In this document: piece by piece, positions 35,951 through 47,640 of the stretch
Numbering within the stretch: the first letter of the stretch is position 1
Layout of the letters: each line of letters starts with the position of its first letter
Assembly (NCBI GenBank): GCA_018857735.1
Contig: JABMCL010000049.1
Location: forward strand, 124,001 to 188,000
Source: Alviniconcha marisindica
Lineage: Eukaryota; Mollusca; Gastropoda; Provannidae
DNA: 64,000 bases
Direction: 5' to 3'
Translations under genes and position numbers: made by a program
Notes under the pieces: generated by a model
Told to the model about the DNA's origin: nothing
The model's input: only the letters and a program-made list of their open reading frames with translations
Databases searched by the model: none

Positions 35951-36304
35951 TGGATTCGGTCATGCAGTGGTGGGTATTTTATGCCCCAGCATCGTTTCGT
36001 CTTCTCATGTTTTGGATTTTTCTGTTGGCTTGGACTAGTGTTTTCAACTGTGTGATGTGGCCATCATTGTGTTCACCTGGATCGGCGTACCTGCACATGC
36101 AAAGTGACCACCTCCACGCCTGTTCGCCTGGCCCAGAAGAGCGCAGTAAGTCTGTTCCTTCACGCTACTCGCACGATGAACTGTTGTCGGCGAGGCCTGC
36201 TCGTCTGACCCCTGACCTTGTTGCCCGCTTACAGTCTCTCAATATTCACTTTTGCTTGCCTCGAAGGCGCATCCGGAGAGGGGGAAGAAGGAAAGTGAAA
36301 AACG

Positions 36305-36560
36305 TCAGTGTTGTGTCATGCCCCTGTACTGATCATGTTAGGTCATCTAAGTCAATGTTGTGTCACGCCCCCGTACTGATCATGTTAGGTCATCTAAGTC
36401 AGTGTTGTGTCACACCCCCGTACTGAACATGTTAGGTCATCTAAGTCAGTGTTGTGTCACGCCCCCGTACTGATCATGTTAGGTCATCTAAGTCAGTGTT
36501 GTGTCACGCCCCTGTACTGATCATGTTAGGTCATCTAAGTCAGTGTTGTGTCACGCCCCA
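36305..36560. repeat. 47-bp array inside LINE, ~5-6 copies
   Basis: 'gtcagtgttgtgtcacgccc' plus 'ccgtactgatcatgttaggtcatctaa' repeats every 47 bp within the LINE's linker between its N-terminal region and endonuclease. Confidence 0.95.
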
Positions 36561-36672
36561 TACTGATTCTGCTAGTTTACCTGAAGCGATTGATCATGGA
36601 CTGTGTGAGCTTGATGGCGGCTGTAATCCATCAAATTTAATAACTGTCAACACTAACTAGCATCAGACTTCT

Positions 36673-38016
36673 ATGAGAAGTTCTTGTTTTAACACTCAGT
36701 TATTAGGCACAAGCAAAACAAGATCTGATGTTGAACAGTTTGTGTTGGATGAACAATTGGATGTTCTGTTCATTACGGAAACCTGGTGGAGATGTCAGGG
36801 AGATGAGGCCAAGTGTGTAGACATGACGCCACCCGATCGTTCCCTCATTCAAAGAGAGGTGGGGGGTTGGCTTTCATTGTGAGAGACACTGTCTTTGACC
36901 ATGCTACCGTTACTGCGTCTTTTCCACTCAGTCACTCATCCTACAGGCTGGCCCAGCTGTCACCTCACCGCAACTCGTTCACTTCTTCTGCCTGTATAGA
37001 CCTCCCTCAAAGAAAAACAGACTGACTGAATCAGCCTTCTTCTGCCTGTATAGACCTCCCTCAAAGAAAAACAGACTGACTGAAATAGACCTCCCTCAAA
37101 GAAAAACAGACTAACTGAAATAGACCTCCCTCAAAGAAAAACAGACTGACTGAATCAGCCTTCTTCTGCCAGTCTTGTGATTTTCTGGAACACTGCAATC
37201 TCCTTGGAGGTAAAGTGCTTACCATTGGGGACTTTAATTTCCACTTCGATCGCCCAACCAACTCTAACACCGTATATATCATGGACATGCTACAGACCTG
37301 TTTCTCTCAGGCAGTTAGTGTACCTACTCATCGTGGTGGCACAGACCTGTTTCTCTCAGGCAGTTAGTGTACCTACTCATCGTGGTGGCACAGACCTGTT
37401 TCTCTCAGGCAGTTAGTGTACCTACTCATCGTGGTGGCACAGACCTGTTTCTCTCAGGCAGTTAGTGTACCTACTCATCGTGGTGGCACAGACCTGTTTC
37501 TCTCAGGCAGTTAGTGTACCTACTCATCGTGGTGGCCACACCCTCCACCTTGTGGTTCATAGGGAGAAAGATTCTCTCCTTCGTTCAGTGTCAGTTTGCC
37601 ATAGTCTGTCTTCTGATCATCTGCCTGAGTTGTGTTCCCTGGACATTTCAAAACCCGAGTCGCGCCCAGTGCTACGGACAACGCGGAATCTTTGCGCGAC
37701 AGACAGGGAGCAGTTCAGGCAGGATGTGGCCTCGCTCGCAACTGTCCAGCCCGACATCACAGCTCATCAGTTCCACACAGAGATACACCGTCTTCTTCAC
37801 ACTCATGCTCCCTCAACCCAGCGTCAGGCGACCTGTCATCGTCGTTCACCCTGGTACTCCTCCATCGCCTCGGAACTACGCTCCATGAAGCAGGAGAGAC
37901 GTCGTGCAGACAGACATTGGCTGTCCACTGGACTGACAATTCACAAAGAAATCGTGAACTCTATCAAACATAAAATTAGTCATCTTGTCAGCAAAGTCCA
38001 CCTTTTACAGTGTTAG
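36673..38016 (+). pseudogene. LINE endonuclease domain, broken
   Basis: AP-endonuclease signatures appear in order but in shifting frames: L-D-V-L-F-I-T-E-T-W (~36755), G-G-L-A-F-I-V-R-D-T (~36870), I-G-D-F-N-F-H-F-D (~37225), T-H-R-G-G (~37330 and its copies) and S-S-D-H-L-P-E-L (~37615). The ETW, GDFN and SDH motifs hold the catalytic residues of this family. Two tandem arrays have expanded inside the domain (34-bp 'tagacctccctcaaagaaaa' at 37000-37165 and 49-bp at 37290-37540). Confidence 0.85.
37290..37540. repeat. 49-bp array inside LINE endonuclease, 5 copies
   Basis: 'cacagacctgtttctctcag' plus 'gcagttagtgtacctactcatcgtggtgg' repeats every 49 bp. It is an in-place copy of the segment encoding V-P-T-H-R-G-G. 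Confidence 0.95.
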
Positions 38017-39540
38017 TGTCCACCAGCTCATCTGTTAAGAAACTGTATAAAGTATCCAATAATTTATTTGGCGAGATTACATCCACCCCACTGCATTCTG
38101 CCTACCCCGCTGATCAACTTCCACAGGTCTTTTCTGACTTTTTTGTCAACAAGGTTCACCAAATCCGTGATTCCATTAACAGCCAGGTTCTTCATCCTGA
38201 TCTGCACAGCCTTAGGGAGCATCGTTTCTCCGATTCTCCCTTGTGTGCATTTGACAGTGTCACCAATGAAACTGTGTTGAAGTCCATGAAACAAATGTCT
38301 CCTAAAACATGTGTTTTAGACCCGATTCCAACGTCCTTACTGTTTAATATTCTAACGAGATTGCTCCTCTGCTCACTGCCATTGTAAACCAGTCCTTGTC
38401 GATGGGCATTTTTCCTTTCTGTATGAAAGCAGCCATAGTCAAACCTCTTTTGAAAAAGACCTCTCTTGACCCAAATGTGCTTGAAATTTTGTTGTTGTTA
38501 AACTTACGCCTGTTTTAAATCTTCCTTTGTGTCCAAACTTATTGAGAAAATTGTTCTTGACCACCTTCTTTGTCCTCTTGATCAACACAGTCTTTGGCAC
38601 ACCTTCCAGCTTACCGCCCAAAACACAGTATTGAGACAGCTCTCCTTCCTCTTTTTAACGACCACCTGCCTGCTTCAGACTCTGGCTCTATCTCCATTCT
38701 GACTCTTCTGGATCTAAGCGTTGCCTTTGACACTATTGACCAAAGCATCCTTCTGACTTGCTTCAAAAATGCTTTCGATATCTGTGATCTTGCTTTGTCG
38801 TTCTTCAATTTTTACTGGCAAGGTAGGACACAAGTGGTAACTGTAAATGAAGTAAAATCCTCTCCTTCACTTGTGACTTTTGGGGTCCCCCAGGGCTCTG
38901 TCCTGGAACCTGTTTTTATTTTGCATACTCAGCCTCTTTCTGATGTAATTAGTCATGACTCTGTCTCTCATCGCATGTTTGCGGATGACACTGAACTGTA
39001 CAGAACTGATTCTCCTTCTGAAGCATTCACTCTCGCACGGACCATCGGATCCTGCATTTCGGATGTGAACGTCTGGGTAGCTCAGAATAAACTTCACTTA
39101 AATGACGACAAAAGACAAAACAGAGATTCTTCTGATAGGCTCTGCTCCTGGAATTGATCTTCCTTTTTCCACTATGTGTGGGTCACAATGACATTTCTAA
39201 TGCAGCTCATAACCTTGGTGTCATTTTTGACAGCCAGCTTGCATTGAAGGAACAGGTGAACAAACTCTGTCAACTTGCATACCTGGAGATGAGGCGGATC
39301 GGTTCAATCTGACAGTATCTTTCTTAAAGCCACCAAAACTCCAGGCTTGATTGTTGTAAATGCTCTCCTTGCTGGCTCTCCTCAGGTTCTCCTTGATAAA
39401 ATTCAAAGAGTGATCAACTGCTCAGCTTGCCTCATTTTCAAAGTTCCTAGATCTGCCCACATCACTCCTTTTGTCTACGATCTCCACTGGCTACCAATCA
39501 GCAGCCGGATTCAATGCAAAACAGCTGTCATCTGCTTCCA
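38010..39540 (+). pseudogene. LINE reverse transcriptase, broken
   Basis: The longest intact piece, 38594-39157, reads Y-R-P-K-H-S-I-E-T, L-D-L-S-V-A-F-D-T-I-D, G-V-P-Q-G-S-V-L and F-A-D-D-T-E-L-Y. These are RT motifs 2-5, including the catalytic FADD (commonly YADD). The upstream part (38010-38390) has L-D-P-I-P-T-S-L-L. The following C-terminal part has L-H-W-L-P-I-S-S-R (39483). Several frameshifts separate these, so no full enzyme can be made. Confidence 0.85.
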
Positions 39541-41940
39541 CACTGTTTCTGGTACAGTCCCTCCATACCTCTCTGAGTTACTTCATCTCTACTCTCCTTG
39601 TTTCTGGTACAGTCCCTCCATACCTCTCTGGGTTACTTCATCTCTACTCTCCTTGTTTCTGGTACAGCTCCTCCATACCTCTCTGAGTTACTTCATCTCT
39701 ACTCTCCTGGTTTCTGGTACAGCTCCTCCATACCTCTCTGAGTTACTTCATCTCTACTCTCCTTCTTTCTGGTACAGCTCCTCCATACCTCTCTGAGTTA
39801 CTTCATCTCTATTCTCCTTCTTTCTGGTACAGCTCCTCCATACCTCTCTGAGTTACTTCATCTCTACTCTCCTTGTACCTCCTCCATACCTCTCTGGGTT
39901 ACTTCATCTCTACTCTCCTTGTTTCTGGTCCAATCCCTCCATACCTCTCTGAGTTACTTCATCTCTACTCTCCTTGTTTCTGGTACAGCTCCTCCATACC
40001 TCTCTGAGTTACTTCATCTCTACTCTCCTTGTTTCTGGTACAGCTCCTCCATACCTCTCTGAGTTACTTCATCTCTACTCTCCTTGTTTCTGGTACAGCT
40101 CCTCCATACCTCTCTGAGTTACTTCATCTCTACTCTCCTTGTTTCTGGTACAGCTCCTCCATACCTCTCTGAGTTACTTCATCTCTACTCTCCTTGTTTC
40201 TGGTACAGCTCCTCCATACCTCTCTGAGTTACTTCATCTCTACTCTCCTTGTTTCTGGTACAGCTCCTCCATACCTCTCTGAGTTACTTCATCTCTACTC
40301 TCCTTCTTTCTGGTACAGCTCCTCCATACCTCTCTGGGTTACTTCATCTCTACTCTCCTTGTTTCTGGTACAGCCCCTCCATACCTCTCTGGGTTACTTC
40401 ATCTCTACTCTCCTTGTTTCTGGTACAACTCCTCCATACCTCTCTGAGTTACTTCATCTCTACTCTCCTTGTTTCTGGTACAACTCCTCCATACCTCTCT
40501 GGGTTACTTCATCTCTACTCTCCTTGTTTCTGGTCCAGTCACTCTATACCTCTCTGAGTTACTTCATCTCTACTCTCCTTGTTTCTGGTCCAATCCCTCC
40601 ATACCTCTCTGAGTTACTTCATCTCTACTCTCCTTGTTTCTGGTACAACTCCTCCATACCTCTCTGAGTTACTTCATCTCTACTCTCCTTGTTTCTGGTA
40701 CAGCTCCTCCATACCTCTCTGGGTTACTTCATCTCTACTCTCCTTGTTTCTGGTACAGCTCCTCCATACCTCTCTGAGTTACTTCATCTCTACTCTCCTG
40801 TTTCTGGTACAGCTCCTCCATACCTCTCTGGTTACTTCATCTCTACTCTCCTTGTTTCTGATACAGTCCCTCCATACCTCTCTGAGTTACTTCATCTCTA
40901 CTCTCCTTGTTTCTGGTACAGCTCCTCCATACCTCTCTGAGTTACTTCATCTCTACTCTCCTTGTTTCTGGTACAGCTCCTCCATACCTCTCTGAGTTAC
41001 TTCATCTCTCTCTCCTTGTTTCTGGTACAGCTCCTCCATACCTCTCTGAGTTACTTCATCTCTACTCTCCTTGTTTCTGGTACAGCTCCTCCATACCTCT
41101 CTGAGTTACTTCATCTCTACTCTCCTTGTTTCTGGTACAGCTCCTCCATACCTCTCTGGTTACTTCATCTCTACTCTCCTTGTTTCTGGTACAGCCCTCC
41201 ATACCTCTCTGGGTTACTTCATCTCTACTCTCCTTGTTTCTGATACAACTCCTCCATACCTCTCTGAGTTACTTCATCTCTACTCTCCTTGTTTCTGGTA
41301 CAACTCCTCCATACCTCTCTGGGTTACTTCATCTCTACTCTCCTTGTTTCTGGTCCAGTCACTCTATACCTCTCTGAGTTACTTCATCTCTACTCTCCTT
41401 GTTTCTGGTCCAATCCCTCCATACCTCTCTGAGTTACTTCATCTCTACTCTCCTTGTTTCTGGTACAGCTCCTCCATACCTCTCTGGGTTACTTCATCTC
41501 TACTCTCCTTGTTTCTGGTACAGCTCCTCCATACCTCTCTGAGTTACTTCATCTCTACTCTCCTTGTTTCTGTACAGTCCTCCATACCTCTCTGAGTTAC
41601 TTCATCTCTACTCTCCTTGTTTCTGGTACAGCTCCTCCATACCTCTCTGAGTTACTTCATCTCTACTCTCCTTGTACCTCCTCCATACCTCTCTGAGTTA
41701 CTTCATCTCTACTCTCCTTGTTTCTGGTACAGCTCCTCCATACCTCTCTGAGTTACTTCATCTCTACTCTCCTTGTTTCTGGTACAGCTCCTCCATACCT
41801 CTCTGGTTACTTCATCTCTACTCTCCTTGTTTCTGGTACAGCTCCTCCATACCTCTCTGGGTTACTTCATCTCTACTCTCCTTGTTTCTGGTACAGCTCC
41901 TCCATACCTCTCTGGGTTACTTCATCTCTACTCTCCTACT
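39536..41940. repeat. 55-bp array expanded from LINE coding sequence, ~43 copies
   Basis: The unit 'tctggtacagctcctccata' plus 'cctctctgagttacttcatctctactctccttgtt' is the LINE's own segment for S-G-T-x-P-P-Y-L-S-E-L-L-H-L-Y-S-P, repeated every 55 bp for 2.4 kb. Beyond it the LINE reading resumes at 41945 (S-L-H-S-A-A-G). Some units lack 'tttctggtacag', and blocks of several units are themselves duplicated (for example the 'ggtccagtcactctatacc' unit at ~40530 and ~41350). Confidence 0.95.
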
Positions 41941-42279
41941 CAATCTCTTCACTCAGCCGCAGGTACTTGCCTCTGCCATGTTTCTAGGATGGGCAGAAGG
42001 ACCCTGGGGGAGAGATCCTTTCAATACATTGGACCTGTGCTCTGGAACTCCCTTCCTCTCTCTGTCAGGCATTCGTCTTCGCTCTCTTAAGTCAAAACTG
42101 AAAACCCACCTCTTCTCCTCTGATACCAATCTGTTGTTTTTCCAATCCATCACCAGTAATGCATGTATTTGTAGTGTGTGTGTGCGTGTGTGTGATGAGT
42201 GTATCTGATGTTTTTGTAAGCGCTCTGGGCTCTTACGAGATGGGCACCATAAATAATCTGTTATTATATTATTAAATCA

Positions 42280-43135
42280 CACTGGTTTCTGAAGAAAGAG
42301 TTGATGTAGTACTCCATACTGCTCATTTATTTGTTTTCATATATCCTTCCTTAGTGAATCGTCACACTCAAACTGTATCATTTGGGAACTGTCCAAAATT
42401 ATAAAATAAATCAGCAATCATTTATGTCAATAGTATATATACATCGGTTTTGCAGGAAAATGACATATTTAAAACCTTAGACCCCAAAGTTTAAAGCCCC
42501 ATATGATGACCCCATTAATAAAACATGTTTTAATCAAATATTATGTGTTTGTATATGAAAAGATACAAGACAAACAAAATCCTACAAGTAAATTCTTATT
42601 CAGTCCAGTTCAAACTCAGTGTAGTTTGTACAATACATGGACCAGTTCATGGATATACCATAATGATTCTTCTTCATTTGGCTGTGTTTGGAGAAGTCAA
42701 GCGATGCATTTTTGGTTCCAGCAGTAACTGTAGTATTTGCTTTTTCCTAGGACAGTGTATGAAGGAGGTATTTAAATTTGTGCATGATGATTTCCTGACA
42801 GAGAGTCTCATGTCATACTCACAGCAGTGAATTATTTATCATGTTTCTATAGGTCCTCCATAAATGAGCGCTAGCACACATTTTGTACTAAGTGAGATCA
42901 CAGCTTAAAATTTTTTTTAGAAAAAGGGGGGGTGGGGGGGGGGGGGGGGAGGGGGGGGACAGAAGATTGTTTGGCAATAAAGAGAACAGTTAGAACATCA
43001 GACTTCAATACTGAAAAATATTTAGAACTTTTGACTCCAGTATTTAAAACCCCAATATGGTGAGCCCAAAATTGACTAGATATTTGTGATCATACATGGA
43101 ACAATGTGACACAACAAAAAATCCTCATACTTTTA
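42280..43135. other. intron 3 DNA with poly-G
   Basis: AT-rich, no exon signals. It contains an interrupted G run at ~42926-42958. Confidence 0.4.
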
Positions 43136-43137
43136 CC

Positions 43138-43740
43138 CTACAGTGTTTCATGATCACTGGCAAACACAGCCCCCAGCCCCACAGTGTTTCATGATCACTG
43201 GCAAACACAGCCCCCAGCCCCACAGTGTTTCATGATCACTGGCAAACACAGCCCCCAGCCCCACAGTGTTTCATGATCACTGGCAAACAGCCCCCAGCCC
43301 CACAGTGTTTCATGATCACTGGCAAACACAGCCCCCAGCCCCATAGTGTTTCATGATCACTGGCAAACACAGCCCCCAGCCCCACAGTGTTTCATGATCA
43401 CTGGCAAACAGCCCCCAGCCCCACAGTGTTTCATGATCACTGGCAAACACAGCCCCCAGCCCCATAGTGTTTCATGATCACTGGCAAACAGCCCCCAGCC
43501 CCACAGTGTTTCATGATCACTGGCAAACAGCCCCCAGCCCCACAGTGTTTCATGATCACTGGCAAACACAGCCCCCAGCCCCATAGTGTTTCATGATCAC
43601 TGGCAAACACAGCCCCCAGCCCCACAGTGTTTCATGATCACTGGCAAACAGCCCCCAGCCCCACAGTGTCGGTTGACTGGGCATAAAACACTGACTTACT
43701 TACTTACCCCACAGTGTTTCATGATCACTGGTAAACAGCC
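43138..43740. repeat. 38/41-bp minisatellite, ~14 copies
   Basis: 'cagtgtttcatgatcactgg' plus 'caaacacagcccccagcccca' repeats; 38-bp forms lack 'aca'. The last unit is displaced by a short unique insertion at ~43670-43710. Confidence 0.95.
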
Positions 43741-43744
43741 CCCA

Positions 43745-44035
43745 CACACAGAATACTGGCAGACTCTGCACTCACACAGAATACTGGCAGACTCTGCACT
43801 CACACAGAATACTGGCAGACTGCACTCACACAGAATACTGGCAGACTCTGCACTCACACAGAATACTGGCAGACTCTGCACTCACACAGACTACTGGCAG
43901 ACCTTGCACTCACACAGAATACTGGCAGACTTTGCACTCATACAGACTACTGGCAGACTTGGCATCCCCCCCCCCCCCCCCCCCCCCCCAGAATATTGGC
44001 AGACTTTGCATGCAACCCCCTCCCCCACCCATATA
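43745..44035. repeat. 28-bp minisatellite with poly-C
   Basis: About 7 units of 'cacacagaatactggcagac' + 'tctgcact', then decayed units and a run of ~23 C (43967-43989). Confidence 0.9.
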
Positions 44036-44039
44036 GGAA

Positions 44040-45800
44040 GGATACTGGCAGAGTTTGCATTCACACTCATCCTGCACCCATGTAGATGTAGAATACTGGT
44101 TATTTGCAAGCCCCCACCCCCAACCCCCTGCAGAATACAGGCAGAGTTTGCATGCACCCCCTACCACGCCTGTGTAGAATACAAGCAGAGTTTGCATGCA
44201 CCCCCTACCACGCCTATGTAGAATACAAGCAGAGTTTGCATGCACCCCCTACCACGCCTATGTAGAATACAAGCAGAGTTTGCAGCCCACCCCCACCCCC
44301 ACCCATTCCCATACCAAATACTGGCAAAGTTTGTATGTTCTACCCATCTGCGCCCATGTAGGGTACTGGCAGAGTTTGTATGGTTTAGCTGTCTTTGCCT
44401 ATGTGGTATACTGGCAGAGTCGGTATATTCTACCAGTCTGCACCCCTGTAGGGTACTGGCAGATTGTATGCTTTACCCATCTCTGCCCCTGTAGGGTACT
44501 GGCAGATTTTGCATGGTTTAATTATGTCCACGCCCATGCAGGAGTCTGTATTGTTTCACTGTCTTTGCCCGTGTAGAATTCTGGCACAGTTGGAATGGTT
44601 TGCCTGTCTTTGCCCGTGTGGAATACTGGCACAGTTGGAATGGTTTGCCTGTCTGTTCCCATTTAGGATAGCGGCAGAGTCCATATAGTTTGCCTGTCTG
44701 TTCCCATTTAGGATAGCGGCAGAGTCCATATAGTTTGCCTGTCTGTTCCCATTTAGGATAGCGGCAGAGTCCATATAGTTTGCCTGTCTGTTCCCATTTA
44801 GGATAGCGGCAGAGTCCATATAGTTTGCCTGTCTGTGCCCATGTGGAATGCCGGCAGTTCATATTGTTTGCCTGCCTGTGCCCATGTCTGATACTGGACA
44901 AGTTTAAATAGCTTCCATATCCGTGCCCATGTAGAATACTGGAAAAGTTTGAATAGCTTCTCTGTCTGTGCCCATGTAGAATACTGGAAAAGTTTGAATA
45001 GCTTCTCTGTCTGTGCCCATGTAGAATACTGGAAAAGTTTGAATAGCTTCCATATCTGTGCCCATGTAGAATACTGGAAAAGTTTGAATAGCTTCTCTGT
45101 CTGTGCCCATGTAGAATAATGGAAAAGTTTGAATAGCTTCTCTGTCTGTGCCCATGTAGAATACTGGAAAAGTTTGAATAGCTTCCATATCTGTGCCCAT
45201 GTAGAATACTGGAAAAGTTTGAATAGCTTCTCTGTCTGTGCCCATGTAGAATACTGGAAAAGTTTGAATAGCTTCTCTGTCTGTGTCCATGTAGAATACT
45301 GGAAAAGTTTGAATAGCTTCTCTGTCTGTGCCCATGTAGAATACTGGAAAAGTTTGAATAGCTTCTCTGTCTGTGCCCATGTAGAATACTGGAAAAGTTT
45401 GAATAGCTTCTCTGTCTGTGCCCATGTAGAATACTGGAAAAGTTTGAATAGCTTCTCTGTCTGTGCCCATGTAGAATACTGGAAAAGTTTGAATAGCTTC
45501 TCTGTCTGTGCCCATGTAGAATACTGGCAGAGTTTGCATGGTTTCGCCCTCTTCACCTTGTAAAACACTGGCAGAGTCCATGCGGTTTCCCTGTTTATGC
45601 CCTTGTTGAATACTGGCAGTTTGTATTGTTTGTCTGTCTGTGCTCATGTAGAAAACAGGCCTCACAAACCTCATTTGTCTGTCTGTGCCCATGTAGAAAA
45701 CAGGCCTCACAAACCTTGTCTGTCTGTCTGTGCCCATATAGAAAACAGGCCTCACAAACCTTGTCTGTCTGTGCCCCTGTAGAAAACAGGCCTCACAAAC
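44040..45800. repeat. 44-45-bp repeat superfamily, ~38 units in sub-blocks
   Basis: A related core ('gcccatgtagaatactgg' + 'agagttt') runs throughout. Sub-blocks are internally homogenised: 44-bp at 44150-44290, 45-bp 'ttcccatttaggatagcggc' ×4 at 44640-44830, 45-bp 'gtagaatactggaaaagttt' ×14 at 44900-45530, and a ~45-bp block at 45620-45800. Between them units are strongly diverged. This looks like one old array with several later local expansions. Confidence 0.9.
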
Positions 45801-45819
45801 CTTTCATTTAACCTCGGGT

Positions 45820-46640
45820 CTGAGGCTTACTGTATGCATACACAGTTTGGAAGGGAAGCAACTGCAGTCGACTTCCTTCTCTACTGTAGTAGAATACAAT
45901 AATGTGTGACATTTACTGTCATAAGCTGCATGCTTTAAACTAGTAACCTGTGAATGGAACGATGCCTGGTTGACTAGTTACTTACTTACCCATGCCAAAG
46001 CAGTCCAGCCGAAAATTGTGAGGCTGGGATGTTGCAGGGCCGAATATGATAAATCACCCTAGCCTAAAAGTCAATCAAAACCACCCTAAAAGTCAATCAA
46101 AACCACCTAAAATTCAATCAAAAGTCTTAAAAAAGGTAATGTCTCTGACCGAGGTATCTTTTATCCTCAGGGGATGTGGTGCACCAGCATACCAGGCTAC
46201 ATCCCTACAGGTGTTTCACAAGATATAGCCTGGATAGGATCAAGCAGACCTGACAGACATACCAAAATTGACACATCCCTGGGCAAATGGACTCTGAATT
46301 ATCTGTCCATCAAGACAACCACAGTCATTGAATACATTTCATTATCAATCTTTTTGTTTCATCTGATGTTGCTGGGTGGGGTTTTTTTGTGCTTTTTGTT
46401 TGTTTGTTTGTTTTTTGGGGGAGGGGAGTGGGGTGGGTGGGTTATCAAACATCTGCTTTTTTAACGTCTAATTTCTAAAAGCAACTTTCAGACGCAATGG
46501 TATGACATTGGATGCTGCAGCCACTCCGTCATGCAAAAGCAGAAGGAGAGTTTGAAGGACACTGTCTTCAGGGCAAGGGATGGAGGGTTTAAGTCTGCTC
46601 TCTCCCCCCCCCCCCCCCAGGCTGTGGTTGTTATGTCCCT
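45820..46640. other. intron 3 DNA, unassigned
   Basis: Short duplications ('aaaagtcaatcaaaaccacc' at ~46075) and a C run at 46605-46618. No exon signals. Confidence 0.4.
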
Positions 46641-46850
46641 TGTTTGGTGAAACAAAGCTCGGACATAGATGAAACAGAGCTTGGACATCAGTAAAACTGT
46701 GCTCAGACATTGGTGAAGCAGAGTTTGGATATCGGTGAAACAGTGCTTGGACATTAGTGAAGCAGAGCTTGGACATAGGTGAAAGTGCTTAGACACTGGT
46801 GAAACAGAGTTTGGACACTGGTGAAACAGAGCTTGGACGCTGGTCCCACT
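46640..46850. repeat. ~22-bp repeats, ~9 copies
   Basis: 'gaaacagagcttggacat' with 'cggt/tggt/tagg' recurs at ~22-bp spacing. It begins about 65 bp past exon 3's donor. Confidence 0.8.
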
Positions 46851-46912
46851 GCTGAGCATGACAGTCAGTCAGTAAAGGTGGGGCTCTGGATTTCTGAAAA
46901 AGGACTGCATAC

Positions 46913-47179
46913 CCTATCTCTTGGTGTGTAGGTGGTACGACGCAAGCTGACAGGCTGTTTGTACGGGCGTCGCTGATCACGACTGCTTGTGACCACATCA
47001 TGAAAGCTCTGCTCACGCATTTTGAACGTAAGAGCATACTGGTCTCGCTCTCGAGGAGTGAATGGATCCTTGATGGATTCTGCATCATCACGACTACCAT
47101 CATCAAGACGAGACAGACGAGAGGGGTTGCGCAGAGTAACCGATGGGGACAGACGACCATCTTCGCTGGGCTCAGGTAC
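46913..47179 (-). CDS. coding exon 3 of unidentified minus-strand gene
   Basis: The best-supported exon in the window. The acceptor 'gactaattcacctctcag' ends at 47180, with a branch-like CTAAT. The donor AGG|GTATGC follows 46913. It has 267 nt, exactly 89 open codons, phase 0 at both ends. The peptide starts V-P-E-P-S-E-D-G-R-L-S-P and is rich in Ser/Arg/Asp. It includes D-P-F-T-P-R-E-R-D-Q-Y, then K-M-R-E-Q-S-F-H-D-V-V, and ends R-R-T-T-Y-T-P-R-D-R. No known domain. It looks like a charged linker with short helical stretches. It joins in frame to exon 2 and exon 4. Codon use is balanced and there is no tandem repeat inside, unlike everything around it. Confidence 0.8.
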
Positions 47180-47189
47180 CTGAGAGGTG

Positions 47190-47640
47190 AATTAGTCACA
47201 AACGCAGAGGTTAGTAGACAACAAAACATGTTGGCAAGAGTCCGCAGGCAAGACATGATTCTGCATCAACTGCTTCTGAAACCCACCTGTTTCTTTCAAA
47301 TACCCTTATTCCTCTCAAACAGGTTTGTTCAAATACCCTTATTCCTCTCAAACAGGTTTGTTCCTCTCTGTGTTACCCAGTCACATCAAGATTACTTTCT
47401 GGCAGTTAAAAAATAAAAGAAACAATTATTAACTGTTAAAACTGTGACAAACAAAATAATCAACAGAAAAATAGAAACATTTGATGGAATGCAGTCGGCC
47501 ACACTGGAAAAGCCTTAGAGTGCAGGTTCAAAACTGGCACGCACTTTCTGTCAAGTGACCTGTCTTTTGGTAGCAAGCTTCTGCCAATACAAAAATCTGG
47601 CACTGCAAAACCATGCCAGCTGATGTTCGATCAGTCAAGA
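47190..47640. other. intron 2 DNA, unassigned
   Basis: A 33-bp duplication ('aaatacccttattcctctca') at ~47298 and 47331; otherwise no signal. Confidence 0.4.

Larger units (their letters stand above)
35950..42275 (+). mobile_element. APE-type LINE (CR1/Jockey-like group), inactive, inside intron 3
   Basis: A near full-length non-LTR retrotransposon lies opposite to the host gene. In order: an N-terminal basic region (R-P-A-R-L-T-P-D-L near 36205, R-R-G-G-R-R-K near 36275); endonuclease pieces 36673-38016; reverse transcriptase ~38010-39300; the C-terminal domain 39340-39540, resumed at 41945-42110; and a 3' tail with 'aagcgctctgggctc' and AT triplets to ~42275. Frameshifts and stops make it dead. 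Four separate tandem arrays sit inside it (36305-36560, 37000-37165, 37290-37540, 39536-41940). The exact 5' end is unclear. Confidence 0.85.
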
